Notes under the pieces: generated by a model
What the model was told of the DNA's origin: nothing
The model's database searches: none
The model's input: the letters and a program-made list of their open reading frames with translations, nothing else
Part shown: one piece after another, positions 5,097-6,403 of the stretch
Layout of the letters: each line of letters begins with the position of its first letter
How positions within the stretch are numbered: position 1 is the first letter of the stretch
Translations under genes and position numbers: made by a program
NCBI GenBank assembly: GCA_003524305.1
Contig: DQHW01000032.1
Location: forward strand, 5,132-11,534
Source: Anaerolineaceae bacterium
Lineage (GTDB): Bacteria > Chloroflexota > Anaerolineae > Anaerolineales > Anaerolineaceae
Reading direction: 5' to 3'
DNA length: 6,403 nt

Positions 5097-5294
5097 ATGG
5101 AAGGTGAATTTGATTATAAAGACATTGTGCTGGGAAAGAAATATAAAGATGCTGTAACCGGTTTTATTGGCACAGCCACTGCGAAGGCAGAATATCAATT
5201 TGACCACCCTTCGATTCAGCTTGAATCTATGGTTGACGGTAAGCCGGCAAGGGAATGGTATAGCTTGCCTCGTATTTCTAGAGCATACGTTTAA
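5097..5294 (+). CDS. Small phage-type protein of unknown function, probable small beta barrel
   Basis: 65 aa from ATG at 5097, behind AAAGGAGG with four to five bases of spacing. A TTG at 5079 in the same frame is upstream of that ribosome site and is rejected. The sequence has the pattern LGKKYKDAVTGFIGTATAKA followed by EY, a variable stretch with an aspartate and glutamate, and a final W-Y-x-x-P-R-I. From memory, many phage and prophage genomes carry short proteins with K-D-x-x-T-G-F-x-G-x-A-T-x-x-A-E-Y and an aromatic pair near the end. They look like SH3/KOW-like barrels and have no assigned function. It lies between two structured RNA modules, about 24 bases after copy 2 and 30 before copy 3, so it might bind or be controlled by them; this is inference only. 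Confidence 0.85.
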   Translation: MEGEFDYKDIVLGKKYKDAVTGFIGTATAKAEYQFDHPSIQLESMVDGKPAREWYSLPRISRAYV

Positions 5295-5301
5295 TATTTT
5301 A

Positions 5302-5320
5302 GACCGGTGAAATCCCGGTC
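5302..5320 (+). other. Hairpin after the 65-aa gene
   Basis: GACCGG (5302-5307) pairs perfectly with CCGGTC (5315-5320) around TGAAATC, seven bases after the stop codon. No T-run follows, so it is not a typical terminator. It directly precedes module copy 3 and may be part of the same RNA. Confidence 0.5.
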
Positions 5321-5323
5321 ACA

Positions 5324-5415
5324 TGGGCGGCCGATGACCAAAAGGTGCGGATATTCACAGGAACAAGGCAACGCACCTGGCGGCAGATCGTCCTTCGAAA
5401 GGAAGCCGACCACCA
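5324..5415 (+). ncRNA. tRNA-like module, copy 3
   Basis: TGGGCGGCCGATG (5324-5336) differs by one base from copy 1. GGGCGGC (5325-5331) pairs with GCCGACC (5405-5411), six of seven positions, followed by ACCA (5412-5415). The arm AGGTGC/GCACCT (5343-5348, 5373-5378) is a six-pair stem where copy 1 has a shorter GGTG stem. GCAGATCGTC is identical to copy 1, and TCC-TTCGAAA-GGA (5391-5403) is again a T-loop-like hairpin. The loop lengths differ while the paired blocks persist, which argues for selection on RNA structure. Total length from the first G to CCA is 91 bases. No anticodon arm can be drawn. Confidence 0.55.
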
Positions 5416-5427
5416 GATTCCAAATAA

Positions 5428-5799
5428 TTAAATTAATGATTTGAGTTCTTTTGAATAAAAATTTGCGAGAGGAACCAGCAAAATCAGACCTAATGAGGAG
5501 TTTTCCTTTGAATCCAATACTAAAAGTCTACTCCATATTTTTTCGATTTGGATGTTTTCAAGAAAACCACAACCGGAAATTGTTAGATGGGTCGGGGCTA
5601 AGAAATCTTCTAAATCATTATGAACTTTCTTTGTGGTTACAAGGCCAGCTTCACTTAGAAGGAAAACATGTTGATAAAAGGTTTCGGTATCTATTGCGGA
5701 AAATCCAAGTATTTCTTTTAGTAGTGGGAGGTCAAATTGGTTTTGGTGCATTTTTACGGCAATCAAAATATTGCGGATTAATTCAAGGTCTCGCTTCAT
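5428..5799 (-). CDS. DUF2513 family protein
   Basis: 123 aa from ATG at 5799, chosen because the family begins with MKRD-L-x-x-I-R-x-I-L. A 14-residue N-terminal extension to 5841 is open but does not resemble the family. Features matching DUF2513 are MKRDLELIRNILIAV at the start, YQHVFLLSEAGLV in the middle, and HLTISGCGFLENIQIEKIW, equivalent to the usual LTWxGHEFLDxIRxxxxW. The fold is probably a winged-helix domain followed by a helical tail. Function is unknown; members are frequent in prophages and mobile elements. The ribosome site is weak (AAAGAG). The gene converges on module copy 3 with no terminator visible between them. Confidence 0.88.
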   Translation of the reverse strand: MKRDLELIRNILIAVKMHQNQFDLPLLKEILGFSAIDTETFYQHVFLLSEAGLVTTKKVHNDLEDFLAPTHLTISGCGFLENIQIEKIWSRLLVLDSKENSSLGLILLVPLANFYSKELKSLI

Positions 5800-5999
5800 T
5801 GCTGCTCTTTTCAATAGGATATGGAAGGCGTCAACGACCAAACACTTTATTTATGATTGAGCATTCGCTGCACTAAGTTTGAATTTCACACGGAAAAGTT
5901 TTCAAGGTTATTGTAGCCACGCTTTGAGCAATATGCAATCCAAAAAATCTCAATAATTTCTTAATAATGGTTAGGTTAAAAAATAGAGAGGAGACCCTC

Positions 6000-6403
6000 A
6001 TGTATCAAAAACATATCATGATCGGCATACTTGGAAAAGACCCTGAATTGAGATACACGCCTGCACAGAAGCCGGTGGCATCCTTCCCTTTAGCTGCTGA
6101 CCGCGTGTATGTGGATGGGACCGGTAAGCAGGTGAAAGAGACAACCTGGTACTCCATTCGGGCATGGGGATCTTTGGCGGAATCATGCAGTAAATACCTC
6201 AACAAAGGGCGTGCTGTAATGGTTGAAGGTCGGTTGAATATAGACCCTAAAACTGGCGGCCCAAAGATTTGGTTTGATGACAACCACAACCCGCACGCCA
6301 ACTTTGAGATCACTGCAAGCGTCGTGAAGTTCCTCACACCTACCACGACCCAAACCGGTGACCCGGTCTACATTTCTTTGGATGAACCAGATGCTGGAGA
6401 TGG
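6000..6403 (+). CDS. ssb: Single-stranded DNA-binding protein, 3' end outside window
   Basis: ATG at 6000 with GAGAGGAGA ending five bases upstream; 134 codons are visible before the window ends. The OB-fold landmarks are MYQKHIMIGILGKDPELRYTP-type beta-1 and loop, VASFPLAAD, ETTWYSIRAWGSLAE with the stacking Trp residues, YLNKGRAVMVEGRL, and GGPKIWFDD with the ITASVVKFL strand. The GGPKIW insertion and overall wording resemble SSBs of Anaerolineae as I remember them. The N of the usual GNLG motif is replaced by I here (GILG). It coats single-stranded DNA during replication, repair and recombination. The acidic tail expected at the C-terminus is not in view. A stand-alone ssb, not next to rpsF/rpsR, suggests an element-borne copy, although that flank is only partly visible. 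Confidence 0.96.
   Translation, partial: MYQKHIMIGILGKDPELRYTPAQKPVASFPLAADRVYVDGTGKQVKETTWYSIRAWGSLAESCSKYLNKGRAVMVEGRLNIDPKTGGPKIWFDDNHNPHANFEITASVVKFLTPTTTQTGDPVYISLDEPDAGD

Noticed and set aside
5451..5876. Plus-strand 141-codon frame over the DUF2513 gene
   Set aside because: Antisense shadow of a recognisable family on the minus strand.
1..6403. CRISPR array, insertion-sequence ends or transposase
   Set aside because: No regularly spaced repeats with unique spacers, no transposase frame and no terminal inverted repeats were seen.

Overview
The window looks like a mobile-element or accessory segment of a bacterium of the phylum Chloroflexota, most likely class Anaerolineae. The evidence is two exported proteins with Thr-Pro-rich spacers of the type common in that class (TxTPxP repeats behind a lipobox in one, a Thr/Pro linker in the other), a single-stranded DNA-binding protein whose sequence resembles my memory of Anaerolineae SSBs, and a moderate base composition. 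The gene content (a divergent XRE / ribbon-helix-helix regulator pair, tiny overlapping genes, a DUF2513 gene, a small protein of a type I associate with phages, and a stand-alone ssb) fits a prophage, plasmid or integrative element. No integrase, replicase, relaxase or phage structural gene is present, so the element type cannot be settled here.

Left part (1-2434, minus strand): an exported or membrane-anchored thermonuclease with the start of an Excalibur-type tail, cut by the window start; a small membrane protein resembling DUF4760; and a lipoprotein. A perfect 24-bp palindrome lies between the last two.

Middle (2505-3306): an XRE regulator (minus) and a ribbon-helix-helix protein (plus) are divergent around a 127-bp control region. 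It holds a near-consensus promoter for the plus-strand genes and phased CAATTT repeats. A second promoter-like sequence at 2505-2533 points into the 3' end of the XRE gene.

Right-middle (3118-5294, plus strand): a chain of small genes follows: the RHH protein, an unknown 105-aa protein, a possible 44-aa ORF, a CxxC/CxxC zinc-ribbon protein, an 80-aa unknown and a 65-aa small protein. Between the last two lie 620 bases without a convincing gene but full of perfect hairpins.

The most interesting signal is a structured module that occurs three times, at about 4700-4772, 4968-5073 and 5324-5415. Each copy begins with the same 13-base block with at most one change from copy 1 (TGGCCGGCCGATG). Each then has a variable hairpin, GATC(G/A)TC, and a hairpin with a tRNA T-loop-like TTC(G/A)AAN loop. 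The first and third in map order also end in a strand that pairs with the 5' block and is followed by ACCA, as in a tRNA acceptor end. None folds as a normal tRNA. This could be an undescribed family of tRNA-like RNAs or one large ornate RNA.

Right end: DUF2513 (minus) and ssb (plus, cut by the window end) are divergent.
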